From an alpha proteobacterium U9-1i (lineage in GTDB: Bacteria; Pseudomonadota; Alphaproteobacteria; Caulobacterales; Aquidulcibacteraceae), in the NCBI GenBank assembly GCA_000974665.1, contig BBSY01000002.1, positions 1,550,001 through 1,614,000 of the forward strand: DNA of 64,000 nucleotides. The letters run 5' to 3'. The notes below the pieces were generated by a model that was given only the letters and a program-made list of their open reading frames with translations, made no database searches and was not told where the DNA came from. A program made the position numbers and the translations under genes. This document shows, piece after piece, positions 9,051 to 17,353 of the stretch. Each line of letters begins with the position of its first letter. The stretch's first letter is position 1.

Positions 9051-9526
9051 ACCTCGCGCCCTACATCGTCGCTGGCGTTCTGACGCTTGGGTTTGGCGCA
9101 GGGTGGGTGAGCGCGCGCGTTCAAGGCGTTGACCAAGGCGCGACCGCAATGGCTTCACTCGACAATCTGCATCATGGCGGCGCCCTTGCCGCCAACGTGG
9201 TTAACAGATGGCAAACGCTTGGCGTCGTCGCAGAACCGGTCGTTGACGAAGCGAGTGGCGCTCCGGCGCCGCCACCGCCCCCTGACATCGCCGTGCTGTT
9301 CCGCCGCGATCTAACAGCGATCGAGACCACCCCTGACGGCGGGCGGTTCGTTTGGGTGGTTGATGTGATGGAGCCAAGGCTGCGCCGGAAAATCGCGCGT
9401 GGTCAGGTCTATCGCGATGGCTGGCGGGTGAACGCGATCAGCGACCAAACGATTGAGCTGCGCAGGCGGCGCGAGCGCCGCGAAATCGCGGTGTTTAGCG
9501 CGCCCAACATGGTTAGCGAGCCGTAA
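9047..9526 (+). CDS. Type II secretion GspC-like protein
   Basis: A 159-residue protein with an N-terminal membrane anchor (about 5-24), a proline-rich linker (APPPPPP) and a C-terminal region reading GQVYRDGWRVNAISDQTIEL. This resembles the homology region of GspC, which links the inner-membrane platform to the secretin. It lacks the PDZ or coiled-coil tail of classical GspC and is much shorter, so it would be a minimal GspC. It lies directly before gspD, the usual partner, although the two genes are separated by 56 bases. Confidence 0.55.
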   Translation: MNLAPYIVAGVLTLGFGAGWVSARVQGVDQGATAMASLDNLHHGGALAANVVNRWQTLGVVAEPVVDEASGAPAPPPPPDIAVLFRRDLTAIETTPDGGRFVWVVDVMEPRLRRKIARGQVYRDGWRVNAISDQTIELRRRRERREIAVFSAPNMVSEP

Positions 9527-9582
9527 ATGCACGCGCCGTCATCCCTACGAAAATTGCATGAACTCGACACGGGGAGGGCGCC

Positions 9583-11925
9583 ATGGAAGCGTTCGCACCC
9601 CGATGCGGTGAGCTTGTGACCCAGTCTAGCGCACGATTCCCCTTACGGTTGACGGCGGCTCTCGCGGCAGCACTTGCTGTGCAAGGTTGCGCCGCTTTTC
9701 CCCGATTGCAGGCGGCGCCGCAGCGTTGGCTCTTGTCCGCGCGGAGCGATGCGGCAGATGCGCGAAACACGCCGCGTGGCGGCGCCGTTGAGGTGCTGCA
9801 GAACGCCCCGGCGACAACGCAGACGCCGATCCCGTCAGCAGGCGCGAGCGACGAGCAGATCGCCGCGCTGATCGCCGACCGCGAAATCGAAGCGACGCTG
9901 CCACCGCAACCGCTGCCGCAATTCATCGACACCGTGTTCGGCCAGCTGCTGCAAGTGCCTTATGTGACGGGACCTGGCGTATCGCAGCGCGAGGACATTG
10001 TCGCGGTGCGCGGGCCGAACGCCATGTCGGGCCGGCAATTTTTCGCGCTTGTCCAGATGACGCTCGAACAATACGGCCTCGCCGTCCAGATCGATCGCGG
10101 TGCTGTGCGCATCATCGCCGACGATGTGCTCAGTGGGCGCTCGCCAGTGTTCATTCGCACGCGAACCTTGCCGGATACGCCGGCCTATTCGCGTCCGGTG
10201 GTGCAATTCTTCGCGGTGTCATCGCTCGACGTGCGCTCGCTCGTTGAGTTGATGGACCAGGTTTACCCAAATCGCGGCGCCGTGCGCTTCAGCGTGCGGG
10301 AAGACACGAATACGCTGCTGATCAGCGGCTCGGCGCGGGAAGTTGCGTCAGCGGCGGCTGTGATCTCCGAACTTGACCGCCCACGCTTCGCGGCGGGTGA
10401 AATCGCGCGCGTCCAGCCGACCTATATGTCCGTGGACGAGCTTTCGGACGCGCTCTCGCGCACGCTGACAGCGGAGGGCTACGTTGTCACTGGCGTGCGC
10501 GCCCCTGACGGCGCAGGGGCGATTACGCTCTTGTCGATCGCGCAGGCCAACCAGATGCTGGTGTTCGCAAATGATCCAGCTTTGTTCGCGCGCGCGCTTT
10601 ATTGGATCCAGCAATTGGACCAGGCGTCCGCTCTCGGTGATCGCGACGGCGTCTTCATTTATGACGTGCGCAACACCAGCGCCGAAGAATTGGGGCAGCT
10701 GATCGCACAAGTCAGCCCCGGAGAGGCGCAGGGCGGCGGGGCCGTGAACAATCCCCCAGAGGTCGCTGTGCGTCGTGTCGATGGCCAGCGTATCGGTCAA
10801 CGCTTCGACCCAAACCAAGCCGGCGCGGCGACGACACTAGGCGCATTCACCATTGATCCCGCTGGCAACCGCATCCTTTTCCGCGGCTCGCCGAGTGAGT
10901 TCGCACACGCGCGCAGTCTGCTTGAGCAGCTCGATACGCCGCCGCTGCAGGTGATGGTCGAGCTCACAGTGGCGGAGGTGACGCTCACCGACGAGACGCG
11001 CTTCGGCATTGAGTGGTTTTTGCAATCGTCGTCGAACGACGGGACGTTGAACTTAGACACACGCGGCGGTTCGACCCGCCAGCAAGGCGGGCTCGGCGCG
11101 ACGGCGACGCACATCTTTTCGCGCGGAACGGTGCAGGCAGCACTCAACGCCTTCGCATCGAACCAGAACCTCAACATTCTCTCGACGCCGCGCTTGGTGG
11201 CGCGTTCTGGCAGCTCGGCGGAAATCCTGATCGGCACCGACGTGCCGATCATCACGTCGCAACGTGCCGCCGATACGCAGGCCGGCGGCGACACCGACAT
11301 CCTGCAGACGGTGCAGTATCGCCAGACCGGCGTGATCTTGAACGTGCGGCCGATTGTTTACGGCGACCGCATCGACATCGAGCTCTACCAGGAAGTGTCG
11401 AGCCAAGAACCGAACGACAATTCCAGCATCGCGAGTCCTTTGATCCTCAATCGCAGCGTCAGCACACAGCTCTCGCTGCAAGAGGGCATGACGGCTGTCA
11501 TTGGCGGCATGATGCAGGACAGCTACTCGCGCAATCAGCGTGGCGTCCCCGCTTTGAAGGACATCCCGTTCCTCGGCTCGGCCTTCCGCAGCGATACCGT
11601 CGATGGGTCCAAGGTCGAACTGGTGATCCTGGTGACGCCCTACATCATCCGCGACGCCGATGAGATGGCGGATCTCGCGGACCTTTACTCACGCTCCGTG
11701 AACCGCCAGCTCAGTCGACGCGGACCGCAAGTTTATACGTTGTACCCGTGGCGCCCGCCTTTTTCGGCGCCGGTGAACCATCGCGCGCGTCCGCGCGCGG
11801 ACGCGGAATTGGAAAACGGTGTGGCTTCGGCGGTTGAGGTTGACGCCGCGCCGACGGAGTCTCCGCCCGCCGAGCAGGCGCCTGAGCCCCAGCAACTCGC
11901 GCCGTCGGGCGAGCCCGTCACCTAG
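9583..11925 (+). CDS. gspD: Type II secretion outer-membrane secretin GspD
   Basis: A 780-residue secretin. A hydrophobic signal ends in AVQGC, with C36 a plausible lipobox cysteine, so the secretin may be lipidated and self-targeting; no pilotin gene is visible. Periplasmic N0/N1-N3 domains follow (about 85-450), then the secretin core with VPIITSQRAAD and the conserved C-terminal signature GVPALKDIPFLGSAFRSD and ELVILVTPYII. The C-terminal 90 residues are Pro/Ala/Glu-rich. The ATG is preceded by GGGGAGGGCGCC. Its stop overlaps the convergent subtilase gene by four bases. Confidence 0.95.
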   Translation: MEAFAPRCGELVTQSSARFPLRLTAALAAALAVQGCAAFPRLQAAPQRWLLSARSDAADARNTPRGGAVEVLQNAPATTQTPIPSAGASDEQIAALIADREIEATLPPQPLPQFIDTVFGQLLQVPYVTGPGVSQREDIVAVRGPNAMSGRQFFALVQMTLEQYGLAVQIDRGAVRIIADDVLSGRSPVFIRTRTLPDTPAYSRPVVQFFAVSSLDVRSLVELMDQVYPNRGAVRFSVREDTNTLLISGSAREVASAAAVISELDRPRFAAGEIARVQPTYMSVDELSDALSRTLTAEGYVVTGVRAPDGAGAITLLSIAQANQMLVFANDPALFARALYWIQQLDQASALGDRDGVFIYDVRNTSAEELGQLIAQVSPGEAQGGGAVNNPPEVAVRRVDGQRIGQRFDPNQAGAATTLGAFTIDPAGNRILFRGSPSEFAHARSLLEQLDTPPLQVMVELTVAEVTLTDETRFGIEWFLQSSSNDGTLNLDTRGGSTRQQGGLGATATHIFSRGTVQAALNAFASNQNLNILSTPRLVARSGSSAEILIGTDVPIITSQRAADTQAGGDTDILQTVQYRQTGVILNVRPIVYGDRIDIELYQEVSSQEPNDNSSIASPLILNRSVSTQLSLQEGMTAVIGGMMQDSYSRNQRGVPALKDIPFLGSAFRSDTVDGSKVELVILVTPYIIRDADEMADLADLYSRSVNRQLSRRGPQVYTLYPWRPPFSAPVNHRARPRADAELENGVASAVEVDAAPTESPPAEQAPEPQQLAPSGEPVT

Positions 11926-13550
11926 TCCGAAATCAGGCCCCAGCCGAAAATGGGATCGCGGCCTGGTCGGCCGAGATCGACAGCGCTTGCGCGCAAGGCA
12001 TCGATGGCCGCGCGAGCGTGCGATGCGGACGGGCGCGCGTGTCGCGCCGCTAAACGCGCCGCCACATAAGGCGCTGCAAACGAGGTTCCTGAAACGCGGA
12101 CCATGTTCGGCCCAAGCGGCACTTCAACATCCACGCCAGGTGCGGCGAAGGCGATGTAGTCGCCGCGATTGGCGCGGCGGTAGGCGTGGTTGGTGTTGTC
12201 AACGGCAGTTACGGCGACCGCGCCATCAAGTGCGGCGGGAAAGCTCGGCGCGCCAAGCGGCCCGCTGTTGCCCGCGGCGGCCACGATAATGTGTCCGCGT
12301 TGCGTCGCGCGGCGAACGATGTCGGTCAGCAGGGGATTGTCCGGTCCTTCGATTGAAATGTTCACAACCGGCACGCCGCTTACGATCATCCAATCGATGG
12401 CCGCGACAATCGCGTCCGCCGAGGCAGCGAGATCGCCGTCCGACGCCACGCCAAACACGTCGGCGATTTGCACACGCACGCCGGAAGCGGCCGCGATGGC
12501 GGCGACCACGGACCCGTGTTCGCGCGGCGCGTAGGCAGAATTGCCAAATGCACGTGTGGCGACCACTGAGCCTCTGCGTAGGAAGGTCGTGTCAGCGCCG
12601 GTATCGATGATGCCCAACACGCCACGCGATGCGCTTTGATTGCGCCGTGCCGATGGTGACGATGCGACCAAGGATGACGCTTGCGCGCTGCGGAAAATCG
12701 TGTTGCGCGAAACGATTGCGTTGGGCGCGAGCGCGCGTATCGCGGCGACGGCATCGTCGACGCTCATGCCCGTTGGCGTCAGTAGCCGGGCCACCACGCG
12801 TCCATCGGCGGACATCCGGCGTTCGGAGATGATGGCGAAGCCGCGCGCGGCCACGAGTGCGACGTCCCGCGGCGTGGCGAGTAGCAAGGCTTCGTCGCGA
12901 ACAAACTCGAAGCCATCTTCGTCTCGGTCGATGTAGAGCGGATGCTCAAGATGCGATTCAGTGTCGTGGCGAAGCTCTAACGCCGCATGGTCGGCCGTGG
13001 CTTCGCCATGCGAGCCAGACCCAGAACCGCTGTTTTCGCCTGCGTCCGCGCCACCGCTTTCGCCTCCGCTGGAGCCTGAGTCGGAGCCGGAATTGTCTTC
13101 CCCGTATTCGTGATCGTCGCCGGACCCCGACCCCGATCCTGAATTGTCCTCGTAGTCGTCATCGTCCGAGCCGCCGGACGGCGCTTCGTAATCGTCGTCA
13201 CCGGAGCCCGAGCCAGAATTGTCATGATCATCGTCCCGGTCATCACCAGAGCCAGGCCCGGAATTGTCGTCACGATCTTGCTCGTAATCGCTGCCTGAGC
13301 CCGATCCTGAATTGTCGCGATCGTCGTCTCGGTCCTCGTCGCGGTCGTCTCCCGAGCCGGGGCCGGAATTGTCGCGGTCGTCGTCGCGATCATCATCACG
13401 TCCCGAACCAGAACCGGATGAATCGGCGTCGTCATCGTCTTCGTCGTAGTCACGCGTTCCTTCGCTGCCGTGACCAGGCGCGGCAGCGCTCGCGAGCGGC
13501 CAAACGCTCGCCAGCAGCAGAAACGGAATACAACGCAGAAGTGTGTTCAA
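11922..13550 (-). CDS. Secreted S8 family (subtilisin-like) serine protease with acidic linker
   Basis: A 542-residue protein. A Sec-type signal peptide (about 1-23) is followed by a low-complexity region (about 30-185) made of Asp/Arg/Ser/Gly repeats with seven copies of an NSGxGSG-like unit. A roughly 120-residue segment comes next, then the subtilase domain from about 305. Catalytic residues are visible: D316 in GIIDTGAD, H345 in REHGSVVAA, N428 in AAAGNSGP and S490 in SGTSFAAPYVAA. No separate inhibitor I9 domain is obvious. It lies convergent to gspD with overlapping stops and is a reasonable T2SS substrate, which is inference. The acidic linker may bind calcium or act as an extended spacer. 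Confidence 0.9.
   Translation of the reverse strand: MNTLLRCIPFLLLASVWPLASAAAPGHGSEGTRDYDEDDDDADSSGSGSGRDDDRDDDRDNSGPGSGDDRDEDRDDDRDNSGSGSGSDYEQDRDDNSGPGSGDDRDDDHDNSGSGSGDDDYEAPSGGSDDDDYEDNSGSGSGSGDDHEYGEDNSGSDSGSSGGESGGADAGENSGSGSGSHGEATADHAALELRHDTESHLEHPLYIDRDEDGFEFVRDEALLLATPRDVALVAARGFAIISERRMSADGRVVARLLTPTGMSVDDAVAAIRALAPNAIVSRNTIFRSAQASSLVASSPSARRNQSASRGVLGIIDTGADTTFLRRGSVVATRAFGNSAYAPREHGSVVAAIAAASGVRVQIADVFGVASDGDLAASADAIVAAIDWMIVSGVPVVNISIEGPDNPLLTDIVRRATQRGHIIVAAAGNSGPLGAPSFPAALDGAVAVTAVDNTNHAYRRANRGDYIAFAAPGVDVEVPLGPNMVRVSGTSFAAPYVAARLAARHARPSASHARAAIDALRASAVDLGRPGRDPIFGWGLISD
13025..13440 (-). repeat. Degenerate tandem repeat coding the Asp/Ser/Gly linker
   Basis: The unit AATTGTC (plus strand) recurs at about 13092, 13142, 13218, 13262, 13311 and 13368, spaced roughly 45-76 bases, within runs of Asp and Ser/Gly codons. 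It encodes the repeated NSGxGSG peptide of the subtilase. The irregular spacing shows that it grows and shrinks as a coding minisatellite. Confidence 0.7.
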
Positions 13551-13600
13551 AGGCTTCTGGCCTCAACAGGGGATTTACCTTAGCGTTTACTCACAGGCGT

Positions 13601-13628
13601 GGGAATATTTTCGCCTGTCAGCCGTATT
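13601..13628 (+). promoter_or_regulatory. Candidate ECF-type promoter of the sigma factor gene
   Basis: GGGAAT (13601-13606), a 16-base spacer and CGTATT (13623-13628) match the general shape of ECF sigma promoters (GGAA-type -35 and CGT-type -10). The element lies immediately upstream of the ECF sigma gene, as expected for autoregulation. It would place the transcript start only a few bases before the ATG, so the mRNA would be nearly leaderless; this lowers confidence. Confidence 0.35.
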
Positions 13629-13640
13629 TGAAGCAGCGCG

Positions 13641-14174
13641 ATGTCTGAGCCCACCGCCGCGTTCAGGAAAGAATTGGTAGCTCTGCTGCCCCGATTGCGC
13701 CGCTTCGCGGCTGCACTCGTCGGGTCACGCGATGGCGCCGAGGATTTGCTGCAAACGGCGATCGAAAAGGCAATGCGCAATGCGGGGACGTTCGAGACGG
13801 GGAGGCGGCTAGACTCTTGGGTCTATAAAATCATGCAGAACACATGGCTCGACAGCCGCCGCGCGGAAGCGAAGCGGTTGACGGGTGAGGGCGAAACCCT
13901 CGATCCGCCGTACGAAGACGGCCGTAACATCATCGAAGCGCGCGACGATCTGCGTCAGGCCAGCACGGCGTTTGCACGGCTGCCCGGAGATCAACGCGCG
14001 GTGCTGACCTTGGTGGTGCTTGATGGGCTCTCTTACAAAGAGGCAGCGGAAGCTCTGAATGTGCCAATCGGCACCGTCATGAGCCGGCTTGGACGCGCGC
14101 GTGCGTCCATCGCCGCGAGTCTTCGCCAAGGAGCGCGTTTGGATTCGGTTTGGGAACGTCGAAATGGTGAATGA
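13641..14174 (+). CDS. ECF-family RNA polymerase sigma factor
   Basis: A 177-residue sigma-70 family protein of ECF size. Region 2 spans about residues 10-75 (LRRFAAALVGSRDGAEDLLQ; DSWVYKIMQNTWLDSRR). Region 4 spans about 105-160 and contains the helix-turn-helix LSYKEAAEALNVPIGTVMSR. It is followed with an 11-base overlap by a membrane protein of anti-sigma type, and faces the subtilase gene across 90 bases. The nearest plausible targets are the subtilase, the multicopper oxidase operon and itself. Confidence 0.92.
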   Translation: MSEPTAAFRKELVALLPRLRRFAAALVGSRDGAEDLLQTAIEKAMRNAGTFETGRRLDSWVYKIMQNTWLDSRRAEAKRLTGEGETLDPPYEDGRNIIEARDDLRQASTAFARLPGDQRAVLTLVVLDGLSYKEAAEALNVPIGTVMSRLGRARASIAASLRQGARLDSVWERRNGE

Positions 14175-14856
14175 CGAGGTCCTAGGGGCATACCTCGATG
14201 GTGAGTTGGACGCCGAAGGACGCGCGCGCGTTGAGCGCGCGGTGGCGAAAAATGCTGGCGTAGCGCTGCGTTTGAAGCATTTGCAACAAGCGGACGCTGT
14301 GTTGCGCGAAGCAATGGCTGCGCCGGCCGGCGTTCAGGATCGTGATTTGACGCGGCGCATTCAGAGCGACGGGCCAGCGTCCGCGCAGCGTTGGCGGTCC
14401 GTTGCACGCGCCTGGGCGCCGCTGGCGGCGGCGTGCCTGCTGGGCGTTCTCGGCGGGCGCCTCGCAGCGCCGCCCTCGACCGACGGCCAAGGCCTTGCAT
14501 CTTTGCGGGTGGATGCGGCGTTAGCGCGCGCGCTCGACTCCACGCCGAGCGGTCAAACCGCTTCCGTGCTCGGCGGCGAGGCGGAAATGGCTTTATCTTT
14601 CAGGACTGAAGCTGGCGTCGCCTGTCGGCAATTCAGGCTCACGTCCGCGCACGGAGTCTCCGACGCAGTGGCGTGCCGTGACGACGACGCTTGGCTGGTG
14701 CGTGCACAAGTCGCCGCCCCGCCGGTCGAGGGGCGGTTTCGCACCGCCGGCGCCGGCGCCGGAGAGGCGATCGATATCGTGATCGATGGCATGGGCGCGG
14801 TGATGGTTCTCGACGAGATCGAGGAAGCCCAAGCGATCAGGAATTCCTGGCGCTAA
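14164..14856 (+). CDS. Membrane anti-sigma factor
   Basis: A 230-residue protein starting at ATG 14164, which overlaps the sigma gene by 11 bases. The frame is open further upstream inside the sigma gene, but this start gives the usual anti-sigma N-terminus VNDEVLGAYLDGELDAEGR. It has a cytoplasmic sigma-binding region (about 1-75), one membrane helix (AWAPLAAACLLGVLGG, about 80-97) and a periplasmic domain of about 130 residues. The zinc motif HxxxCxxC is absent. It should hold the sigma factor inactive until an envelope signal arrives; the signal is unknown. Confidence 0.8.
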   Translation: MVNDEVLGAYLDGELDAEGRARVERAVAKNAGVALRLKHLQQADAVLREAMAAPAGVQDRDLTRRIQSDGPASAQRWRSVARAWAPLAAACLLGVLGGRLAAPPSTDGQGLASLRVDAALARALDSTPSGQTASVLGGEAEMALSFRTEAGVACRQFRLTSAHGVSDAVACRDDDAWLVRAQVAAPPVEGRFRTAGAGAGEAIDIVIDGMGAVMVLDEIEEAQAIRNSWR

Positions 14857-14922
14857 TTTTCTGGGCGCCGTGTTGCCTCTTCACGCAACGCCAATGCGCG
14901 CAGCGATTGGGTCGCCATTTAT

Positions 14923-14941
14923 TTTCCCCATTTCGGGGAAA
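14923..14941. promoter_or_regulatory. Inverted repeat upstream of the copper oxidase operon
   Basis: TTTCCCC (14923-14929), a five-base loop and GGGGAAA (14935-14941) form a perfect 7-bp inverted repeat 115 bases upstream of the oxidase start, in the 199-base gap after the anti-sigma gene. It may be an operator or the remains of a terminator; no T run follows on the plus strand. Confidence 0.3.
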
Positions 14942-15017
14942 TCGATATGGAGAGGCGAATTTTAATCCCTAACATTTGATCCATGAGTCAGGCGGTGCGG
15001 GCGGGCGGCCCGCTGTC

Positions 15018-15059
15018 ATGTCTCAAGGGGGGGCGCGGAAGCGCCCATTTGGCACATGA
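15018..15059 (+). promoter_or_regulatory. Possible leader ORF with hairpin, coupled to the copper oxidase start
   Basis: ATG 15018 opens a 13-codon frame (MSQGGARKRPFGT) whose TGA overlaps the oxidase ATG at 15056 as ATGA. Inside it GGGCGC (15031-15036) and GCGCCC (15041-15046) form a hairpin with a GGAA loop. The oxidase itself has no close ribosome-binding site; the only G-rich run is more than 20 bases upstream. Translation by termination-reinitiation from this leader is possible. The arrangement could also be chance. Confidence 0.3.
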
Positions 15060-17353
15060 AAGTAGCGTTGAACACGCTGAAAGCGGCCGTCGCAGGTTTG
15101 ACGGTCGCGTTTGCCGGAATATCCGGCGCATCTGCGCAAACAACCGGGTTCGATATCCCCACCGGCGGGCGGGCCAGCCCGACTTTTGGCGCTCAACCGT
15201 TCACGCAGAAGCTCGCTTTCTTCGAAGAGTTCGGCACGCAAGCGATGCCGACCACACAGACATGCGCGAATTGCATGCCGCTGCCGGCCGCCGCCTCGTG
15301 TATCGGCAGCGCCAACGGCACAGCGCTTGACGCCTTTTTGCGCCAACGCTTGTTCCCTATGCCCACGCGCGAGTCCGATGGCGCGGGCCCCAATGGCTGG
15401 GCCACGTTGATCGGTGGTTGCGTCCGCCCATTGGCCACGTCGAGCCGGGAGGGCCGACCGCCAGGTGAGTGGTTTGCCCACCAACGCTGGCAAGAATTCT
15501 ATCCGAGTGTGTACGTTCAAACCGCGCAAGCCCCGGCGCGCGTGAACAACGGCATGCGCGACAGTTTCCAGCGCCACACCTACAGCGTCGGCGAATTCCG
15601 CCGGAACGCCGGCCTTTACTGGAACAACGGCACGACGCGGAACACGCAAGTCCGCTTCCACCCCAACATGCCGATCCAAGGGCCTTCGGCGGTTTGGACG
15701 TTCGACGGCACGTTGCCGCCGAAATTGTTGATGGCGCGCTACGGCGAGCCGGTGCTGTTCCGCCACTGGAACGCATTGCCGATCAATCCCGCCGCGAACG
15801 GCGGCTTCGGCGCCAACACCATCACCACACACAACCACAACGGCCACAACGCCGCCGAAAGCGATGGCTTCGGCGCCTCATTCTTCTTCCCCGGCCAATA
15901 TTACGACTATCACTGGCCGATGGTTCTGGCGGGCCACGACACCGTGAACACCGGCGCCACCGACAACCGCGCTGGAGCGCCGGACGGCGCAGGCGGCATT
16001 CGCCGCATCCGCGGCGACTGGCGTGAAACCATGAGCACGCAATGGTTCCATGACCATATGCTCGATCACACCGCCCAGAACGTCTACAAAGGCAATGCGG
16101 CGATGCTGAACATCTACAGCGCGATCGATCGTGGCCGCGAAGGCCTGCGCTGCAACTATCAGAACGCCAGCAATCCGAATCTCTGCCTGCCGTCCGGTAC
16201 GGCGCTCGATTGGGGCAACCGCGATTACGACGTCAATTTGATGATCGCCGACAAGGCGTGGAATCAGCAGGGCCAACTCTGGTTCAACATCTTCGACCGT
16301 GATGGCTTCTTGGGCGACCAAGTGCTCGTGAACTGGCAATGGCGCCCGTACATGGAAGTGCGCGCGCGCCGCTATCGGTTCCGCATGTTGAACGGCGCTG
16401 TCGCGCGCTACTTCCAAACGGCTGTGGTCACTGAAAGCGGCCAGCCGGTGCCAGTCTACATGGTCGCCAACGACGGCAACATCATGGAGCACGCGGTGTT
16501 GTTCGCGGACGGCATCCTGCCGGTGCAAGCAATCGCCGAGCGCTACGACATCGTCATCGACTTCAGCCAGTTTGCGCCGGGCACCAAGATTCGCTTCGTG
16601 AATATTCTGGAGCACGATGACGGCCGCGGTCCGAAAGATGTGATCCCGCTGCAGAACGTACTCAGCGGCGCATATCGCGGCGATCCAGCGGTGGGCGCCT
16701 ACTTCGAAATGCGCGTCGCCGCCTACACCGGCGTCGATCGTTCCATGAACCCGGCTGACTATGTCCAAGGCCGCCGCCAAATGGTGCCGCTGCCAGCAGT
16801 AACGCAGGCTGAGATCAACAACGCGCGGCGGCGCGAATTCCGCTTCGGCCGCGATGACGGCACCGATGATGCGCCGTGGACCATCCAAACCGACGGCGGC
16901 ATTGGCCTCGGGGCCGATCTCCGCCGTGTCAACGCGGCCGTTACCGCGGGTCAGTGGGAGATCTGGACGTTGCGCAGCGGCGGCGGCTGGTCCCACCCGG
17001 TCCACATCCACTTCGAAGAGGGGCGTATCCTCTCGCGTGACGGCGAACCTGTTCCCGCGCACGAGCGTCTCGCACGGAAAGACGTCTATCGCATCGGCGG
17101 AGGTCCCGGCGAAACGGACGAAATGGAAGTGCTGATCCGCTTCCGTGAGTTCCTCGGCACCTACATGGAGCACTGCCACAACACGGTGCACGAGGATCAC
17201 TCAATGCTGCTGCGCTGGGATGTACGTAACCCAGGCTCCGCGATCGCCATCCCGACGCCGATCAACACCTGGGAAGGCGTGTACTACGAAGATTCGTGGG
17301 ATCTGCCGGGGGCGTCGTTGGTCGCGGGCGGCAGCGGTTCGACCGGCAATTGA
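15056..17353 (+). CDS. Secreted multicopper oxidase
   Basis: A 765-residue protein with a Sec-type signal peptide (cleavage likely after GASA, about residue 27). All copper-binding motifs of the family are present: H259/H261/H264 in THNHNGHN, H332/H334 in WFHDHM, H647/H650/H652 in HPVHIHF, and HCHNTVHEDHSM with C707, H712 and M717 as type 1 copper ligands. It should couple one-electron oxidation of a substrate to reduction of oxygen to water in the periplasm or outside the cell. The substrate is not readable; phenols, bilirubin-like compounds, Cu(I) or Mn(II) are all possible for this family. An N-terminal insertion carries C70, C73 and C82. It is longer than simple laccases (about 500 residues). 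Its stop overlaps the SCO-cytochrome gene. Confidence 0.9.
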   Translation: MKVALNTLKAAVAGLTVAFAGISGASAQTTGFDIPTGGRASPTFGAQPFTQKLAFFEEFGTQAMPTTQTCANCMPLPAAASCIGSANGTALDAFLRQRLFPMPTRESDGAGPNGWATLIGGCVRPLATSSREGRPPGEWFAHQRWQEFYPSVYVQTAQAPARVNNGMRDSFQRHTYSVGEFRRNAGLYWNNGTTRNTQVRFHPNMPIQGPSAVWTFDGTLPPKLLMARYGEPVLFRHWNALPINPAANGGFGANTITTHNHNGHNAAESDGFGASFFFPGQYYDYHWPMVLAGHDTVNTGATDNRAGAPDGAGGIRRIRGDWRETMSTQWFHDHMLDHTAQNVYKGNAAMLNIYSAIDRGREGLRCNYQNASNPNLCLPSGTALDWGNRDYDVNLMIADKAWNQQGQLWFNIFDRDGFLGDQVLVNWQWRPYMEVRARRYRFRMLNGAVARYFQTAVVTESGQPVPVYMVANDGNIMEHAVLFADGILPVQAIAERYDIVIDFSQFAPGTKIRFVNILEHDDGRGPKDVIPLQNVLSGAYRGDPAVGAYFEMRVAAYTGVDRSMNPADYVQGRRQMVPLPAVTQAEINNARRREFRFGRDDGTDDAPWTIQTDGGIGLGADLRRVNAAVTAGQWEIWTLRSGGGWSHPVHIHFEEGRILSRDGEPVPAHERLARKDVYRIGGGPGETDEMEVLIRFREFLGTYMEHCHNTVHEDHSMLLRWDVRNPGSAIAIPTPINTWEGVYYEDSWDLPGASLVAGGSGSTGN

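Noticed and set aside
13025-13440. Repeated AATTGTC units resembling CRISPR or regulatory iterons
   Set aside because: They lie inside the subtilase gene in constant frame and code for NSGxGSG units with irregular spacing.
15878-17200. A 440-codon open frame antisense to the copper oxidase
   Set aside because: It is a shadow of the oxidase reading frame; no start signal or protein family is visible.
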